Below, one piece after another: positions 22,351-23,873 of a DNA stretch of 23,873 bases. Each line of letters opens with the position of its first letter. Within the stretch, counting starts at the first letter, position 1. The DNA lies in assembly GCA_002084435.1 (NCBI GenBank), contig NBLG01000004.1, forward strand, positions 102,610 through 126,482, read 5' to 3'. A program made the position numbers and the translations under genes. The DNA is from Tenericutes bacterium 4572_104. Lineage in GTDB: Bacteria; Bacillota_I; Bacilli_A; Izemoplasmatales; UBA5603. The notes under the pieces were generated by a model. It saw nothing but the letters and a program-made list of their open reading frames with translations, did no database searches and was not told where the DNA came from.

Positions 22351-23721
22351 TTATTTTAAATACCATTTAATTATTTTTTCTTTAATACTAGTATATGGAG
22401 CGTATCTAAATCTTATATCTATTAAATTAGATTTTTTAATCAAAGATCTATAATGTGTAAATGTATCAAAACTATTTTTTCCATGATAAGCCCCTATTCC
22501 GCTTTCTCCAACTCCTCCAAACGGAAGATTTTCATTAGCGAAATGAACGATTACATCATTAATACATCCTCCACCAAAATTACAAGATTTTAATATTTTA
22601 TTTTCAATTTCCTTTCGATTTGTAAATAAATACAAAGCTAAAGGTGATGGGTTTACATTAATATAATTAATAACTTCTTCTATATCATTATAAACTAAAA
22701 TAGGTAAAATTGGGCCAAATATCTCATCTTCCATTATCTTATTTGTATAGGTCACATTATCAATTATAGTTGGGGATATTTTTAATAAATCATCATCATA
22801 TTCTCCACCTATAATAATATCTTGATTGTTTAATAATTTTTTTAACCTATTATAATGTTTTTGGTTTATTATTTTGCATAAATCTTGATTTTTTAATGGA
22901 TTATTCCCATATTGTTCAATCAAAGCTTCCTTAAAATATTCAATAAATTCTTCCTTTATTGAATGATGAATAAAGATATAATCCGGTGCTATACAGGTTT
23001 GACCTGCATTTAAATATTTGCCGAAAACAATGCGCCTAGCAGCCACTTTTAAAGAAGCCGATTCATCTATTATACAAGGGCTTTTTCCTCCTAATTCTAA
23101 AGATACAGGTGTTAGATGTTTAGAAGCTTTTTCCATAACTATTTTTCCTACATTTTTAGAACCAGTAAAGAAAATATAATCAAAATTTTGATCTAATAGA
23201 GTTTGACTTATATTTTTATCTCCTGTAATTACTGATATATATTTTTCAGGAAAAATAGATTTAATCATCTTAGATATAATTTTAGAAGTGTTTTCACTAT
23301 ATTCACTTGGTTTAAGTATACAAGTATTACCTGAAGCTATTACACCTACTAATGGAGATAAAGTTAAATTTATTGGGTAATTCCATGGACTCATTATTAA
23401 AACTACTCCATATGGATATGGCATTATCTTAGTTTTAGCTGGAAAATCTGTTAAAGAAGTTTTTACTCTTTTTGATTTCATAAATTTTCTTAAATGTTTC
23501 AACATAAAAGATATTTCTTTTAATACTATACCAATTTCTGCCATATATGATTCTACTTTGTTTTTACCTAAATCTTTAAACAAAGCTTCTTCTATTTCTA
23601 ACTGATTAGATATTATGGCTTCTCTTAATGATAATAAAGCATTTTTACGAAATTCATATGATAAGGTTTCTAAAGAGTTAAAATATTCTTTTTGTTTTTT
23701 TACTAAATTATTTATTTCCAT
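22351..23721 (-). CDS. Class 3-type aldehyde dehydrogenase, NAD(P)-dependent
   Basis: A 456-residue aldehyde dehydrogenase that oxidises aldehydes to carboxylates. The catalytic set is complete: Asn114 in SPWNYPINL, Lys137 in LKPSE, the Rossmann glycine in FFTGSKNVGK, Glu209 in LELGGKSP, and the nucleophile Cys243 in NAGQTCIAPDY. The short length, AGQTCIAPDY and the ending FGGVGESGIGAYHGKNSFDTF place it in the ALDH3 (fatty/aromatic aldehyde) group. The C-terminus has a basic amphipathic stretch (KEKIIKWYLK), which may touch membranes as in membrane-bound ALDH3 members. The start is ATG 23721, preceded by AAGGGGA; the in-frame TTG at 23739 overlaps that site. It heads a five-gene operon and the substrate is unknown, perhaps lipid-derived aldehydes. 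Confidence 0.93.
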   Translation of the reverse strand: MEINNLVKKQKEYFNSLETLSYEFRKNALLSLREAIISNQLEIEEALFKDLGKNKVESYMAEIGIVLKEISFMLKHLRKFMKSKRVKTSLTDFPAKTKIMPYPYGVVLIMSPWNYPINLTLSPLVGVIASGNTCILKPSEYSENTSKIISKMIKSIFPEKYISVITGDKNISQTLLDQNFDYIFFTGSKNVGKIVMEKASKHLTPVSLELGGKSPCIIDESASLKVAARRIVFGKYLNAGQTCIAPDYIFIHHSIKEEFIEYFKEALIEQYGNNPLKNQDLCKIINQKHYNRLKKLLNNQDIIIGGEYDDDLLKISPTIIDNVTYTNKIMEDEIFGPILPILVYNDIEEVINYINVNPSPLALYLFTNRKEIENKILKSCNFGGGCINDVIVHFANENLPFGGVGESGIGAYHGKNSFDTFTHYRSLIKKSNLIDIRFRYAPYTSIKEKIIKWYLK

Positions 23722-23745
23722 AACTAATCCCCTTTTCAATTATAT

Positions 23746-23754
23746 ATTGTAGCA
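23746..23754 (-). promoter_or_regulatory. extended -10 promoter of the aldehyde dehydrogenase operon
   Basis: Minus strand TGCTACAAT: TG, one base, then TACAAT (23751-23746), about 24 bases before the ATG. The upstream -35 region is AT-rich without a clear hexamer. Confidence 0.5.
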
Positions 23755-23824
23755 TTTTTTTACTTGAATTAAAAATTAATCTGTATAATTATTAAATTTC
23801 GATATATTTAATATAAACAAATTG

Positions 23825-23860
23825 AAAAAAGCTTACTTCTATTTTGAAATAAGCTTTTTA
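23825..23860 (-). terminator. terminator of a gene to the right of the window
   Basis: An 11-bp stem with one G-T pair (23829-23839 and 23846-23856, loop 23840-23845) followed on the minus strand by six T, and on the plus strand by five T. No reading frame ends next to it inside the window, so it most likely closes a minus-strand gene beyond the right edge. Confidence 0.65.
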
Positions 23861-23873
23861 TAGATATATTGGT

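Overview
The window is about 24 kb of very AT-rich DNA packed with genes. It reads as chromosome of a wall-less or wall-poor low-GC Firmicutes/Tenericutes relative (Acholeplasma, Izemoplasma or Haloplasma type). The reasons are the AT bias, Firmicutes-style Shine-Dalgarno sites (AGGAGG, AAGGAG), a glycine decarboxylase split into two subunits, and isoprenoid synthesis by the MEP pathway. TGA is used as a stop (gcvPA, the YcxB-like gene) and Trp is TGG, so this is not a code-4 Mycoplasma. The lineage is inference. No tRNA, rRNA, CRISPR array, transposase or phage gene was seen, and no gap without a gene exceeds 300 bases.

Left part (1-5.1 kb): an MMPL/RND-type membrane transporter, and upstream of it a stand-alone copy of only the N-terminal, His-phosphorylated half of PTS enzyme I. 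Divergent from these is ispG with a clear promoter and terminator. Middle left (4.35-10.4 kb): one minus-strand operon for glycine cleavage, lplA-gcvT-gcvH-gcvPA-gcvPB, ending in a coupled CvpA-type membrane gene. LplA would load lipoate onto GcvH, and GcvPA/PB and GcvT act on the lipoyl arm, so the operon holds both the machine and its cofactor ligase (the shared dihydrolipoamide dehydrogenase is not here). No glycine riboswitch is visible.

Middle (10.4-15.7 kb): a Fic-fold protein whose catalytic His is Tyr, a six-pass membrane protein with a cytosolic YjbR-like tail behind a perfect consensus promoter, a TetR regulator with palindromes flanking its promoter, and a two-gene minus-strand unit of a DUF1624 membrane acyltransferase-like protein and an acyl-CoA synthetase-like enzyme.

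Right part (15.8-23.9 kb): an ECF sigma factor with a single-pass membrane partner lacking the usual zinc anti-sigma domain; a possible metallophosphoesterase remnant; a PadR regulator with a membrane protein built of six ~50-residue repeats, controlled by two TGTGT-N3-ACACA sites; and a five-gene minus-strand operon of class 3 aldehyde dehydrogenase, YcxB-like protein, RidA, SRAP (HMCES/YedK-type) protein and O-antigen-ligase-like protein.

Several starts were moved from the longest reading frame to the codon that has a ribosome binding site: enzyme I-like (TTG 3030), ispG (3277), gcvT (9377), tetR (12712), the anti-sigma-like gene (16401) and the aldehyde dehydrogenase (23721).
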